Below, in pieces: positions 26,037 through 37,750 of a stretch of DNA of 64,000 bases. Below the pieces are notes generated by a model. That model saw only the letters and a list, made by a program, of their open reading frames with translations. It was not told the DNA's origin and searched no databases. How positions within the stretch are numbered: position 1 is the stretch's first letter; each line of letters opens with the position of its first letter. Origin of the DNA: Thalassia testudinum (Eukaryota; Streptophyta; Magnoliopsida; Alismatales; Hydrocharitaceae); the NCBI GenBank assembly GCA_037157565.1, contig JAZHRO010000002.1, positions 37,096,501-37,160,500 of the forward strand, given 5' to 3'. The position numbers and the translations under genes were made by a program.

Positions 26037-27961
26037 GAGGAGAAGGCTTCGCGAAGGTACGTTCTCTTTGCGGATACGGCCATGCAGGCCGCTCCGCCGA
26101 TCCCCTTTTGCATTCCCGTTTTGACAAGATCGGGTGTCTGTGTGCAGGATTCGCTTTGGGAAGGCATGGGACATGCCCTCCTGTAATGACCCGATTCCCG
26201 AGTCCCTACGAGACACGAGAATCGGACCGACTCGACTAATCCCAAGACCCAGTCGTCCAACGAGGAAGTAACCAAAAGACAGTAAAATAAACCACATTCA
26301 GCATGAATATAACTAACAGTAAGAAAGTACAGCAGTAAGGAAAGAAACTACTACAGTAGGCACCACCACAACAGTAAAACAACATTTATCATATAACAAA
26401 AAATGCAGGTAAAGAAGGTACAGCGGAAACAAAAACTACTCACTAGAACAGAAACAAAAAGGGGTACAAAGCTGTGGTAACTCTACTGGACCCTACTCGG
26501 CCCAGCGTCCTCTGCAGCCGCCGACCCTGGCTGCTCAACACCTGGTCCTGAAAAAGGTAACGAGTGTAACACGTCAGCAAAACGCTGAGTAGAGTGGCAA
26601 ACTAACTAAAGGCAACAGTAGAGTGTACAGTAGCTGTTATGTTCTATTACTTCCTTTATTTACATCTTTCAATTTTTCTCACTATTTCATTTATTTCTCA
26701 GATCCTTTACTTGATCTCGAATGTCCTCGTGGGACGATCTTGATTGCAGTCTTTTCCAAAAGTAGAAGTAGCACGTGGTGCTCTCCTGGCCGGGAGAGTC
26801 CCCCGTGGTGATCCTACCCTCAGTCAACCACCCCAAGGTCACTGACAGACGTAACGGTGACTACGGCACGCGCGATAAACGCACAGGTAGCTAGCCCGCA
26901 CTGGCACGCGGTCAGTCGTTTCCGTTAACGGGTGAGTCCAAAGCACAGCACGGAACCAGGGCAGAGCCCTCTCAGTAACAGGGGTCCAACCCCTCCACAG
27001 TAACCAAACCGGGGCCTTGCCCCTCCACAGTCCGCGCACCCTCGCCTGACTACCCTGGTTTGCCCTAGTGGGCCTAACAAGTCGGTGAAGGAGGCTAGCA
27101 GAACCCCGGGGCCCGTGGGGCAGCTAGTACTCTCCTAACACTACTAGCTCTCCTCGGTACTACGTACACGAGGGCCAACAAGTCGGTACAGAACGGCCAA
27201 TCCTAACCCCGGGTCCCTGGGGCGGCTGGCCCCACTCTGCACTAAACAGGTACAGGTACTTCCCTTGGTACTACGTACCCAAGAGACAGTACAAACTACA
27301 TCTCAGTTCCATTCCTTTTTCTTTCCAGGAGTTCCACTCCTAATTTCCCGTAGGGTTCCAGCTCTTTATTTCAGAACATCATATGTTTCACTTTCCAGAT
27401 TCACGTTCTCAAATTCCATGATCTCAAACATGTTTCTTTGTTCATAACAGGCAGCTGTTAATTAAATTTACAGGCAGCTTTATATATTCCTTTCCATTTT
27501 TCCAAGACTGCAGTGATATACATTCCACTAGTTTTTCCATTCTAGGATTCATGCCATATCCTAGGATCTATCATACAATCTAGTTTCCGGCCCTAGGATT
27601 CATGCAACACCTAGGAGCTATCATTCGATATATTTCTCATTCCTAGGATTCATGCAATGCCCTAGGTTCTAGTTATGGTTCCATACTTTAACAGATTTTA
27701 TTAATACTTAAAGCCACTCTACCAGGTACAACGGGAGTAATGGGGGAGTGATCGGGAATCCCGTGCGCCTCCGCGACTCTCAAGACTGCAACCGAACGAG
27801 GTCCTATCACAAGGATCAAATACAAGGAGAGTCTCAAAACAGTGTATAGCTACTGTAGGCGGGTAGAGGAATTAATTCTGAAACGAACGAAACTCGAATC
27901 GCGGAAAACGGAGCCCAAACGGGCCCCAAACGGGTCGAGAAAGACGATACTGTGCAAAATC

Positions 27962-28138
27962 AGACGTCTGGAACTCCTTCCAGACGTCTTAAACGGTGGA
28001 TCAGAGAATTACCTGTTCGGCTGGGTTCCCCGGACGTCCAGAAGTCTGCGGGGACGTCTGCCTAGATCCAAGACGTCCGATGGTCCCTCCGGACGTCTGG
28101 AGGTCACTCCTGCCGTCTGGCACAACTTCCAGACGTCT
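27962..28138 (-). promoter_or_regulatory. Phased GACGTC arrays of the - LTR (2 + 6 sites)
   Basis: Exact or near sites at 27962 and 27982 (20 apart), then 28032, 28052, 28071, 28091, 28111 and 28131 (20, 19, 20, 20, 20). In LTR orientation the six-site group precedes the two-site group, as at 62426-62533 then 62565-62592. Confidence 0.7.
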
Positions 28139-28241
28139 GATTCGCAAAGGATGACGAATCAGCGAACCTGCGCACAGCCAACCCCCTCCCTCAGTACGGT
28201 CAGTCGACAAGAAGGAAGGAGAAAGCGGAAACTCACCTTTC

Positions 28242-28301
28242 AGACGTCTGTATGATCTCACAGACGTCGACCTTGCCGTCTGGATATCAACCCAGACGTC
28301 T
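28242..28301 (-). promoter_or_regulatory. Phased GACGTC array of the - LTR (4 sites)
   Basis: Sites at 28242, 28262, 28274 and 28294: spacing 20, 12, 20, the same as at 25977-26036. Next to it is TTTCTGG/CCAGAATC, the lead-in shared with the other copies. Confidence 0.7.
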
Positions 28302-28750
28302 GATTCTGGAAATTTTTCCAGAAACAGAACCCTGCTCGGCCTCCGCTCGCGACGCCGCCCGCGTCGCACCTCGCGCGTCCGCTGCTCCGCCCGCAGCAGG
28401 TCCCTCTCCGCGACGCTTTGCGCCCCCTGCGCCCTCCGCCGGCCGGCCAAGCCGCTCCTGGCGAGCTCGCCCTCACGGCAGAGCCCCGCCCTCGCACGCC
28501 GCAGCTCCTCCGCGCTCACTGCGGCTGCCGCTGCCGCTGCGCCCTCGCGTCCGCTCGCTCTCGCGCACAGGCAGGAGAAGAAGGAAGAAGATGGTGGAGA
28601 CGGGAGGGGAGGCGCCCCCCCCCTTTTTAACGCCGCGCGGAGAGAGAAGGCGGTCGCAGCCGCCTGCAGCCGCAGAGAAAGAGGGCAGAAACGCAGGTCT
28701 GCGCGCACAGGCGCGCAGACGAATATCCCGTGCGAGCATAACTGTTCGCC

Positions 28751-28997
28751 AGACGTCTGTAAACTATCCCGGACGTCTGGTCAGACGTCTGGATGTGATC
28801 CCAGACGTCTTGACAGACGTCTGGGCCACCTCCCAGACGTCTTAAGAGGCGTCTGGGGCACGCGCTCGTTACACCTCCCATGCTTTTTAGACGCCTGGGG
28901 AAATTACCAGATGACTGTAGGCACTTCCAGACGTCCGGAGAGGTGGTCGGACGTCTGGAGCTGGGTCCAGATGGTCCAAAAGAGTTCCTGGACGTCT
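28751..28997 (-). promoter_or_regulatory. Longest phased GACGTC array (13 sites) in the - LTR
   Basis: Starts at 28751, 28771, 28783, 28803, 28815, 28835 and 28847 alternate 20 and 12 bp (a 32-bp two-site unit). Starts at 28889, 28909, 28929, 28949, 28969 and 28990 are 20 bp apart (last 21). Several are perfect AGACGTCT; others keep the frame with one or two changes. In LTR orientation they lie upstream of the GC-rich transcribed-looking core. Confidence 0.75.
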
Positions 28998-30537
28998 AAG
29001 GATTAGCGCAGGGCTTGAGGTATGACACTAGACACTTTTAAGACATCTGGAAGTTGTTCTAGACATCTGATTTGAGTCAGAAATGCTATTTTGGACCCAT
29101 GTAGGGTCCGTTTGAGGTCCGTTTTCCGTAAATAAGATACCGATGTTTCCCGTATGAATTCCTCTAGTTGTTAGAAAACTTTCTATACGGTTATGAATAT
29201 TCTCTTGTGATTGATCCTTGTGATATGACTTCGTTCCGTTACGGGTTTGGGGCTTGCTAAGGCACGTGAGCCTGCCGTTCAAGCCCCTACTACTCCTGGG
29301 TTTACTGGTAGAGTGGCTTCCCCTTAATTTAATTATAACCTAAATGCATGTGTGGAATGAATGATTAAAACCTAGGATATGGCATGAATCCTAGGACGAG
29401 AGACACTTGAAATGTCTGTAATGGATGATTGAATTATAGTCTTGAATGAGTAGATAGAATGATAACAATTGCCTGTAAATAAATAACAGCTGCTTATGAA
29501 ATGTAAAGTACTTGTGCTAGCAAACTGTTGCATGTAAATTCCTGTTGTATACGTTAAATGACATAATACGAGCTGCATGTATATAAATTGAGAATGGTAA
29601 CGTGAATGATGGAAATACGAGCTATCTGTGTATAACCTGTGTATGGAAATGTAAACGATAGCAATACGAGCTGCATATGTATAACCTGAGAATGGAAATA
29701 GAAATGATGAAACCTGGTATGGCTTCGCCTGAGGAATATGAGCATGAACCCTACGGGGAATTAAGAGTAGAGCTCCTGGAAATAAATGGAATGGATCTGG
29801 AAATGTGAGTGGGGAAGTGAGCTGGCCTTTGAGTACGGAGTACCAAGGAGAGCGACTGTCCCCCTATTTAGTGCAGAGCAGAGCTAGCCGCCCTTGGGTT
29901 GGGACCCAAGGTTAGGATTGGCCACTCTATACTGATTTCTTGGCCCTCGCATACACAGTACCGGGGAGAGCTACTAATGTAGGGAGAGAGCTAGCCACCC
30001 CACGGGGCCCGGGGTTCAGTTAGCCGCCCTACACCGACTTGTTAGGTCCACTGGGTAAACCAGGGTAGTCAGGCGAGGGTGCGTGGACTGTGGAGGGCGA
30101 GACCCCTATTTGGTTCTTAGGGGCTAGACCCCTATTTTTGAGAGGGCTAGACCTTATACTGGTTCCGTGCTATACTTTGGGCACACCTACTAATGGAAAC
30201 GACTGACCACGTGCCGACTGACCGCGTGCTAGTGCAAGGTAGCTACCCGTGCTCTTATCGTGCATACCGTAGTCACCATTACGTCTGTCCGTAACCTTGG
30301 GGTGGTTAACTGGGTGTAGGATCACCACGGGAGACTCTCCCGGCCAGGAGAGCACCACATGTGCCTTCTACTCTTTGGAAAAGACTGCAATCAAGATCGT
30401 TCCCACAAGGAACATTCGAGATCAAGAAAGAAATCTGATAAATAAACCAATGGATAAAAAAGGAATAACTTGTGAAATAATGTAATTGGAAAACAACAAC
30501 TACCTATCCACTTTTACTGCTTTAGTTAGTTGGTTGC

Positions 30538-33233
30538 TGATGATCGGCCGATAACTAGGTTTTGTTATAGAAATAGCGTTGTAGTACAGCTAGTTATTGC
30601 CATCATTACATATATTTTTTTACTCGGAAAATAAAGTTCTCCCAAGGTCGAACTAAGGGAGCAAGTCGTATTCTAAGGGTACAAAGTTTTTATTACAAAA
30701 ATAAAGAGAGAGAGAGAGATAGAGATGGAAATTTGGTGGCTTCTTCTTCTCTTCTTTCTTCTCTTCCTGTTCTTCTTGCCTTCTCTCTTCTTGGCTCTTG
30801 AATCTTTCTTTCTTTTGCTTGCTTCTTCTCTTCTTTCTTTTTCTTCAGAGCTTCTTCTTCTCTTTCTCCTCGTGTTTTGCTTTTCTTCTTTTTCTTCTTC
30901 TTTTCTGTTCTTCTTTTCTTCTTTTTCTTCTTCGCTGCGGTCCTGCTCGTCTTTTCTTCTCCTTCTTCTTTGTTGCGGTCCTGCTCGTCTTTTCTTCTCC
31001 TTCTTCTTCGTCCTCAGAGCGTCGTCTGATTGTTTAATCAGACGACTTAAGTAACCCGCTGCTACAGTGCGTCCTCCTTCCTTCTTTCTTCTCCCATGCC
31101 TGCACACTCACAATTCGGTCAGGGCAAAAACCTACTCTACCCTCTCCCCGCGTCTCTCTCTGAATTCGCTCTTAGGAAAGCTCTCCCAGAGCAACCGGTT
31201 AATCGGGTACGCGGGTCGCGCCCGAGTCCAGGCCCACCGGCGTGCGGTGGTGGGCGAGGAGTGTAGGTCGGGCTTAGTCGGGTCGGGCCAGGTCCGCGGG
31301 GCGTGAGCGTGGACGAGGCCGGGTAATCGGGCGGGTGGAGGGGACCTCACCCCATGATCCGAGGCAAACAGCTTAAGGCACTTTTTGCCTTTAAGCGCTT
31401 GCTTGCCTCGGTGAGTTTCTGAGGTGGGACTAAATGTCCCACCTCAATTGGACGCCCGCGCGGAGGAGGCAACGCCCAATCGAGGCTTCACGCGAGGGCT
31501 TCTCCCCAGCTGCAGCCTGGGACTCTTCGCGAAGATACCCCGCGCAGCCTGGGAGCCTGACCTGGGCGTGGCGCGCCTGGAGGAGCAGGTTGAGGAAGCT
31601 GCTTCACTCGGCAATGGCGGCGGCGAGCGCAACACCTGTCCACAACAGCACGGCCTCTCGGCCTAATCAGATATGCGGAGGACCTTCGCCGTGACACGGC
31701 GAAGGTGGTCGAGGGGTCTGCAGGTGGCGGGGCGGAGCCTAAGGGCCGCCCTAGGTCAAACTGCAGGTTGGGAGATGGGTTTGGTCGGTGGAGTTGCAGA
31801 GGGCGATTTGGGGGAAGTGGAAGGGCGGAGGATGATCAGGGTGAGGAGGCGAAGGTTATGCGGTGGTCGGCGAGCCGTGTGGGTTGCTGGAGTGATGGGA
31901 GCGGGTCACCGGAGTGTGGCCGGAGGTGGAGAAGGTGAGGGTGATTAGGTGCGGTCGAGGGGTAATTAGATAAAAATAGCAGGGGGAAAAGAAAAAGGGG
32001 ATAGAGAAGACTAATTCTAACCTAGCTAAAGTGACGAAGGCGACGAAGAGGTTGCCGGCTCGTACCTACCGGAGCTGGAGAAGAAATGCCCAGTGGGGGA
32101 GGACGGCGGCGACGACGGGGCAGAGGCAGGACGCTGGTATTGCGCGACGCGGAGGAGAATCAGGAAGAAGTCTCTGCTGCTGGTATTGCGGCAAAGCGAA
32201 GAGGAGGAGGAGGAGGAACCGCCAGAGCTGGAGGGCTTCTGCCGGAGTGGGAAGAGAGGAAAGTGAGGGGGTATCTCCGTCAGATCCGAGCTCCGAAGAA
32301 CGGCGGAGCGACGGGGGTATTTATAGGGGCAGAACCAGAGAGGAGGGCGGAGGGAGACGACGTGTCTCCCTCGCCGGAGGACGCCGGAGGAAGGAACGCA
32401 CGGACGGTATGGGTGGTCGCAGCACTCAGGGGGTGCTCCTGCGCTGGCTGACGACGCAGGGCACCCCCATTTGACCTGGCAGGCCCTCCCCCTCACCCTG
32501 CGCGGCGCCATGCTCCGCGCAAGGTCGTCGGAGCATGGTGCTGGTCAGGTTTTGCAGGAGGGACCTGAACGCAAATAACGAAGGAGAGGTAGGGGCCAAA
32601 ATGTGAGGGTTCAAAAGTTGAGGGCAAAAAAGTAAATATATGAGGACCAAAGTGTAAAGTTGGTCAAGAAGGTTTCTTCTTAGGCTCAAGTTTTTATACA
32701 TGACTAATTAGGACCTAAGGATTCTGATAATGAATTTTATTTCTAGATTAAACCTTGCTTGACCGGTCAATTTACGCAAAAACCTAAATTAAGTTGTTAA
32801 TTGGGCATGGTTCTCAATGTAGGTCAAAATTGGTTTCTAAGGCCAAATTGAAGGTTCTAAACCCTAGAGATTATTTTTCTATGAATTTTAGAGGGTTTAT
32901 TCTATTTTTACTTTACCTCGAACCTCATGAATTGAAGTGGGTTTGTTTTAGGGTTACAGATTATCATTTAGTTCCTTGGAATTGCTGTAGCCCTTATTGG
33001 ATCAGATCATCCCACTTTCCTTCTTATTTGGTTTGTTTGACCTATGTTGGGACCCTGAATTACCCTGTTTGCAGATTGTATTGGTGAAATTACATTTTTG
33101 CCCCTCAGTTTCTATTTTTTTTGCAAACTCAGAATCTCTCTGAGCCATGTCTTTCTAAGGTTATGTAGGAGCTTTTTCTTGCAAATCAGGGTTAAATGGT
33201 GCTAGTTTAGGGCTCATGATGAGGTTCTCGTCA
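30538..33233 (-). repeat. 3' LTR (element orientation) of the non-autonomous element
   Basis: 2696 bp, aligned by eye over its whole length with 37767-40502. Differences are scattered substitutions plus several indels, chiefly in the pyrimidine tract. The first 22 bases differ more than the rest. Confidence 0.9.
30740..31015. repeat. Polypyrimidine (TTC/TCTT)n tract in LTR
   Basis: Almost pure C/T on the + strand. It generates long Phe/Ser/Leu or, on the minus strand, Lys/Glu/Arg-rich open frames that are artefacts of the repeat. The counterpart in the other LTR is at 37965-38255 and contains an extra partial duplication. Confidence 0.9.
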
Positions 33234-33247
33234 TACCCCCATGCCTA
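33234..33247 (-). other. Polypurine tract of the non-autonomous element
   Basis: Minus strand reads GCATGGGGGTA directly before the LTR start TGACGAG. The identical GCATGGGGGTA precedes the 3' LTR of the Athila element at 49639-49649. Confidence 0.8.
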
Positions 33248-34504
33248 GCTTTTGCTAGTCCCTTAGCAAAAACTTAAGGTTTCAACCCTTGTTCTAGACC
33301 ATGAAGTTCTTAATAGCTTCAGATAAGTGCTTTTTCATTTAAACTTAGATTAGGTTAGAATGCTGACCATAGGCTTAAAAGGTACTCTAGTACCAATCAA
33401 GATCCAAATCTGTCTAGCCTCAGCCTCAGTCCTTAGCAAAGATTTTTAAGGCCCACAAGAACTAACCTAAGGTCTATTAGACTTTGTGGTTAAAGCACCC
33501 GTGCTTGAAATGATTTTAACCTTGGTTCAGTTCGCAGTGCGTTTTATAAGAGAGAGATAGAAAGTTTTTCTATTTGGAGAGTTTTCTCTCTCTTTTTCTT
33601 TTTAGTTCTAGCCTCGGATTGGCTTTTCAACACGGTCTGTATCAGATTCATTGCTCCCATCATCAATCCTCAAGGGTTCCTGGCGATTGATGCTTCGAGA
33701 TAACACCGCCCATGGCAACCCCCGGAACCCTAGCTATTGGGATTTCAAGATAATCCCATCCATGGTGTTCCGTGGCTGAATTCAGACCCTGGCAATTGAC
33801 ACTTCGAGATAATGCCATCCATGGAATCTGAACCAGTAGAGTGCTTACATGCCCCCAGTAGGATATGTAAATATCCTAAGAGACAAGCACCGAGGAGATG
33901 ATATTTTGTTACGCATCTTCGAGGGGATTTCCCGCCTCTCTGCATTGGAAACTCGTCCAAATCAACTTGTGTTGATCGGCCGCTCCTACTCTAGGTGTAC
34001 TTTTCAGAATTTTGCGACGCTTCTGCGTGATTTTGATTTTTACGCTTACTGAACCAGGCTGTGTGTGAGGTTAGGGTGCTTAGGTTACTGAGTCCCGTAA
34101 ACCAAAAATTAGTTAATGAGGCCAAATACTCCCTAAGCCTTAGACCTAATACTTCAGCTTTTCATTTTCCTCAACCTCTTGAGGAGTGTCCAGATCTTAA
34201 TGGGTACTAAGAGTCTATTCAAGAATGCCTAAGGTTTGCGTTCTTACTAATCTCATTATGCACTTTTCAGTTATTTTCTTGAATGAGGTCTAGAACTTAG
34301 GTTAATTCCTTAGTTCCTTACTAATGACTATCACTTGTTTCTCATATTTTGTGCTCCTTTTTTCCTTTTGTTTCTTTTTTTCTTCTCCTTCACAAAATTT
34401 CCTTTCTCCTCTTATTCTCTTATTCTTTTTCGAAAAATTTTCAATTTTTATGATGTTTTTGGCATATGTGAATTTTTTCTTTGAAACCTTTTCTTACACG
34501 TTTT

Positions 34505-34780
34505 GCACTTTCATACCCCCCCATGCCTAAGATTTGCAATGTCCTCATTGTAACTTAGGAGGTTTTTATTCAACTTAGTTCATACATTAGGACAGATGTT
34601 TTGATGAGTGAATGGGTCGGGGTGACTGTTGCGGACGATTTTTAATCTTAGATGCAAGCACCTGAGGTGAAGTCGGCTGTCCTAAAGTGTGAATTTCAAG
34701 TGCACAAAGGTTTTAGAAAAGGTTTCAGGTTTTTAAAGAGAATGACGGGCTGCCTCCCGTTGAGTGCTAAATTTGATGCC
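34505..34780 (-). other. Athila-like conserved 3' phrases inside the non-autonomous element
   Basis: Minus strand has ACTCAACGGGAGGCAGCCCG near 34745 and then AATGAGGACATTG followed by CTTAGGCATGGGGGGGT near 34520. The Athila element has AACTCAGCGCTTCCTGGGAGGCAACCC (about 48340-48365, split here for length) and AATGAGGACATTG with CTTAAGCATGGGGGGG (about 48444-48478) in the same order. This supports descent from the same lineage. Confidence 0.7.
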
Positions 34781-35135
34781 TTCAGCCAAGCGAGAAATGC
34801 GATGGAGAGGGGATGGTGAAATCAGCAGAGTTTTGTAATACAAGCACCTTGATTAAGAGCCTGGTTGGTCCAACCAGGTGCTTGTTCAGATCAACAGGCA
34901 GATGATGCAGCCCAAACCCAATCAATCTGGTGGGTTGATAGATGTGGATAAAAAGGTGTGGAACCCACCATATACTATGAAGCTCAGATGGATGTGGAAG
35001 TGAAAACGTAGGGTTTGGCTGAGTCGAATCAGCCTGGTCAGAATAGGGACCTGTAGAATAATCAATGAGTGACGCGGGAACCCTAAAGAGGTGATCAGAG
35101 AATGATGGAGCATGATATGTAGTCTGATCAGTGTT

Positions 35136-36674
35136 TCAAACCCGATGTGGAAATGCAATCGGCTCGGTGAGAGGTGAATCTGAATAGAAATTGAGTCCGG
35201 TTGCGGGTCGGGGTTGGGAAGAGGTTTTGATTAGTTCTGTGTGTGCAGACGAGGTGGCAACTGTGTATGAGGGCTCTTCTAGAAAGGAATGATAGGTGAT
35301 TTTCTGTAAAGAGTCCTCTGGGTAACTATCAAATGCTTGAAGAGTGTCTGTAGGATGAAAGAAATCTGAATTGAGAAAAGATTTGAATTCTGGGTTGCAA
35401 TCACTCTTGGCATTTTCTATTTTTGGTTCCTGAGGATCGAAAAGGAATGATTCTGTGTTATCAGTGATCTCGGGAATCAGGACCTCAGAGTCGGAGTCAG
35501 AGTCATGTGAACTGAGGTCGTAGATGGGCCTGGCGTGTTCAGGAAGGAGAATCTCTCCGCAATTATAGTCGGATCTGAAGTTGTCAGAGAGTTTGCGAAA
35601 ATGAGATTCATGATTATGAATTCCATCGCAGCAAAAATCATCAGATGTGGAATCAGCAGCCTGACTGGGGTCTAGTCTATATGTCAATTCTGGGCTCGAA
35701 AAGGTATCCTGTCTAGGCTCAAGCTCCAAGCTGGTAGGATAGACCCAATTAAAACCTTGCTCATCCAACTCCTCAGTTTCTGTATCATAAATTGGCATGA
35801 CTTTCGAAAAATCGATCAAATTTCCTGAGGATGTTGGAGAGGGATATTCATCAAATAGAGGCCCAGAATCATATTCTGTAAAAATTTGATCTTTCTCATA
35901 AGGGGCCTCATAATCTTCCCAATAAGTTTTAGATCTAGGTTCTAGGCTTAGGATGTGGGTAGAATTATTAGAACCTAAGTCCGAATAATCTTCGAGGGCC
36001 ACCTTATCAAAATAAGGGATGGAATTTATACCCTCAAAAGGTTCAGTTCTGATCTCATTATTGCAGGAGTTTTGGAATTCTAGGCTTGGCAATTCATGGT
36101 CTAAGTTTGGCTCATCATTGTGTTCTCCTGCAATATCCCAACCTAATTCAACATTGTCTTCTATCTGGGTTGGGATTCCACAACCACTTTGTGCCTCAGT
36201 CCCGAGATCTGGGAAACTGGATTGTTCCTTACTACTGTTCCAAGATGGTTCATCCTCTGTTTCTGGTATATACGGGCATTTCTGGTTGATAATTTGTTCT
36301 ACTGATTTCATCATTTCTACCCATTTTATAAGGGCATCTTGGTGTTGTTCCCAAAGTACAGGATTTGTCAAGCATTGAAGGTATTCAGATTTGTGTAATT
36401 TTTCAATCTCAATGTATCCTGTCATGAGCATATCTCGGGTTGATCCTTTTGTAACTTCTGTCAATAGAATTTGGGCACAGTTTATGATGAAAGCTGTGGT
36501 TGTTGGGACATCAACCTGAATATTTTCCATTGGTGTTGAGGGTTTACATTTGATTTCATAGAATTCAAGGGCATCCTCAATCATCTTATCTTTCATGGAT
36601 CTCAGATATTCAGGTTTTTTGAATGGTAGTCTTAATTGGTGTGGCTGCATCTTTGAATCAGGTGGTAGAATCAA
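35136..36674 (-). CDS. Intact 512-codon ORF of unknown function in the non-autonomous element
   Basis: I do not recognise this protein. It is 512 residues and open from ATG to stop. Residues 1-150 look folded: basic start (MQPHQLRLPFKKPEYLRSMK), then helices with hydrophobic spacing, including TTTAFIINCAQILLTEV and KWVEMMKSVEQIINQKCPYI. Residues about 150-512 are acidic, rich in Asp/Glu/Ser/Pro, and probably disordered. No CCHC knuckle, aspartic protease DTG/DSG motif in context, RT, RNase H or integrase motifs, no signal peptide, no clear membrane span. It starts about 1.1 kb after the PBS, where a gag-pol would lie. Being intact when every other TE frame in the window is broken, it may be recent or under selection. 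Alternative: a captured host gene segment or a divergent gag-like protein. An upstream exon (36780-37100 holds splice-like words) cannot be excluded. Confidence 0.6.
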   Translation of the reverse strand: MILPPDSKMQPHQLRLPFKKPEYLRSMKDKMIEDALEFYEIKCKPSTPMENIQVDVPTTTAFIINCAQILLTEVTKGSTRDMLMTGYIEIEKLHKSEYLQCLTNPVLWEQHQDALIKWVEMMKSVEQIINQKCPYIPETEDEPSWNSSKEQSSFPDLGTEAQSGCGIPTQIEDNVELGWDIAGEHNDEPNLDHELPSLEFQNSCNNEIRTEPFEGINSIPYFDKVALEDYSDLGSNNSTHILSLEPRSKTYWEDYEAPYEKDQIFTEYDSGPLFDEYPSPTSSGNLIDFSKVMPIYDTETEELDEQGFNWVYPTSLELEPRQDTFSSPELTYRLDPSQAADSTSDDFCCDGIHNHESHFRKLSDNFRSDYNCGEILLPEHARPIYDLSSHDSDSDSEVLIPEITDNTESFLFDPQEPKIENAKSDCNPEFKSFLNSDFFHPTDTLQAFDSYPEDSLQKITYHSFLEEPSYTVATSSAHTELIKTSSQPRPATGLNFYSDSPLTEPIAFPHRV

Positions 36675-37750
36675 GATATAGAATCGAAGTTTGAATCAAG
36701 ATGGAAAAAGGGGATTTTGTTCAAATTCAGAGGAAAGAGGGGCTATGTGAATGATTTCTGCAAAAACAAGGGAGCCGAGGCTTAGCCTCGGGGAGAGTGA
36801 ATTTCTCTAGGAGGTTTCAAGGACCTCCTGCCAAACACTGAAGGACTGGATGAGATAAGCAGGTGCTGGACCCAATCAAGACACCCAAAAATTGTTGGGT
36901 GACTATAGAGGTGCGGGGCAGATGGACCCCTTGATCAAAAAGATCGTCCACCTGAGAATTACCTGGGCAGCCAGAGAGGGTGAGTCCCGCGAAGACCCCT
37001 ACACGGTAGAGCGTCCCCACAGGTTACAGGGTTTCCCCCGCCCAACCTCTCTTATCACTGCGGTTCCAGGTAGACCAGAATGGGGATCTTGACCTCTTAA
37101 GTCTACCACTTTTAGTTTAAGATCAGGGTGCTTGATGTTTCACTTGAACTTTAGGTTTTTTTTTTAGTGCAAAGAGTGACCTAAGTTGAAGGTTAGTTGA
37201 CCCAAGTGGTCGACTTTACCTGCTAGTTCTGTTAAGAGCTTATTAGGTCTTGTTTTTTAAGGTTCAAGTGTCTTTAGAGAGCCAACTTGTTTTAGGGTTT
37301 CTTTGGATAGGTATTTTCAGACAATGGCTTGGGCACACTTCTTTTAGGGTTTCTCAGTTCTTGCTTAAAAGTGTGTCTCTAAATCCCTAATGTTGAATCT
37401 TATGTTGGCTCTATTTGGTCCAGTTAGTTCTTTGTTGGGTAATTAGGGCTCAAGCAAGAATGTGTTAGCCCTTAAATACCCTTAATAGTGTGCAAGAATA
37501 ATGGGTTGAAAACATGCAACTTTTTATGGTTTACTAAGTATAGAAGACAGGTTAGCCCTATATTACTTGTTCTTTTCTTTTCTTCCTCTTTAGAATTTAG
37601 GGGTTGAGAGGATAGAAAATTACCTGTCCTCGGAGTGGTTGTCGTGCGGTTGCTTGTCTTCTTGATTTCCTATAGCTGCACAAAAGAGGAGAGATTATTA
37701 CAAATTTAAAAACAGGAATTTAATTACCTCTAGAATAGCCGTTGCTCCCC

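Larger units (their letters stand above)
26182..29027 (-). mobile_element. Family-X LTR, - orientation, inserted in the + copy
   Basis: On the + strand it begins TGTAATGACCCGATTCC and ends GGTATGACA, 2846 bp. It is the reverse complement of the family-X LTR: 26590-27840 matches the inverse of 29210-30520 segment by segment. It has no coding domains, so it is a solo or partial LTR. No target duplication is visible (CCTCC left, CTAGA right), and the + copy lacks its six-site array at this very point. Insertion with deletion, or recombination between LTRs, is more likely than a clean insertion. Its middle (28330-28700) is very GC- and CpG-rich with long chance open frames on both strands. Confidence 0.75.

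Noticed and set aside
28001..28845. 235-codon (-) and 197-codon (+) open frames
   Set aside because: GC-rich LTR core in which stop codons are rare by composition; frames run through the GACGTC arrays and resemble no protein.
25499..28997. GACGTC arrays considered as CACTA subterminal repeats
   Set aside because: CACTA subterminal words here are CCGTCGG/AAGCGACGG; the GACGTC arrays lie within a separately inserted LTR with its own CCAGA duplication and recur in an LTR outside the CACTA.
30673..31107. Long Lys/Glu/Arg-rich (or Phe/Ser/Leu-rich) open frames, also at 37922-38274
   Set aside because: They are translations of a polypyrimidine/polypurine tract within LTRs; both strands are open, as expected for low complexity.
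31424..32511. Overlapping 70-160 codon frames, repeated at 38671-39743
   Set aside because: Located in the paired LTRs of the non-autonomous element, open in several frames at once; the partner LTR changes or breaks the frame.
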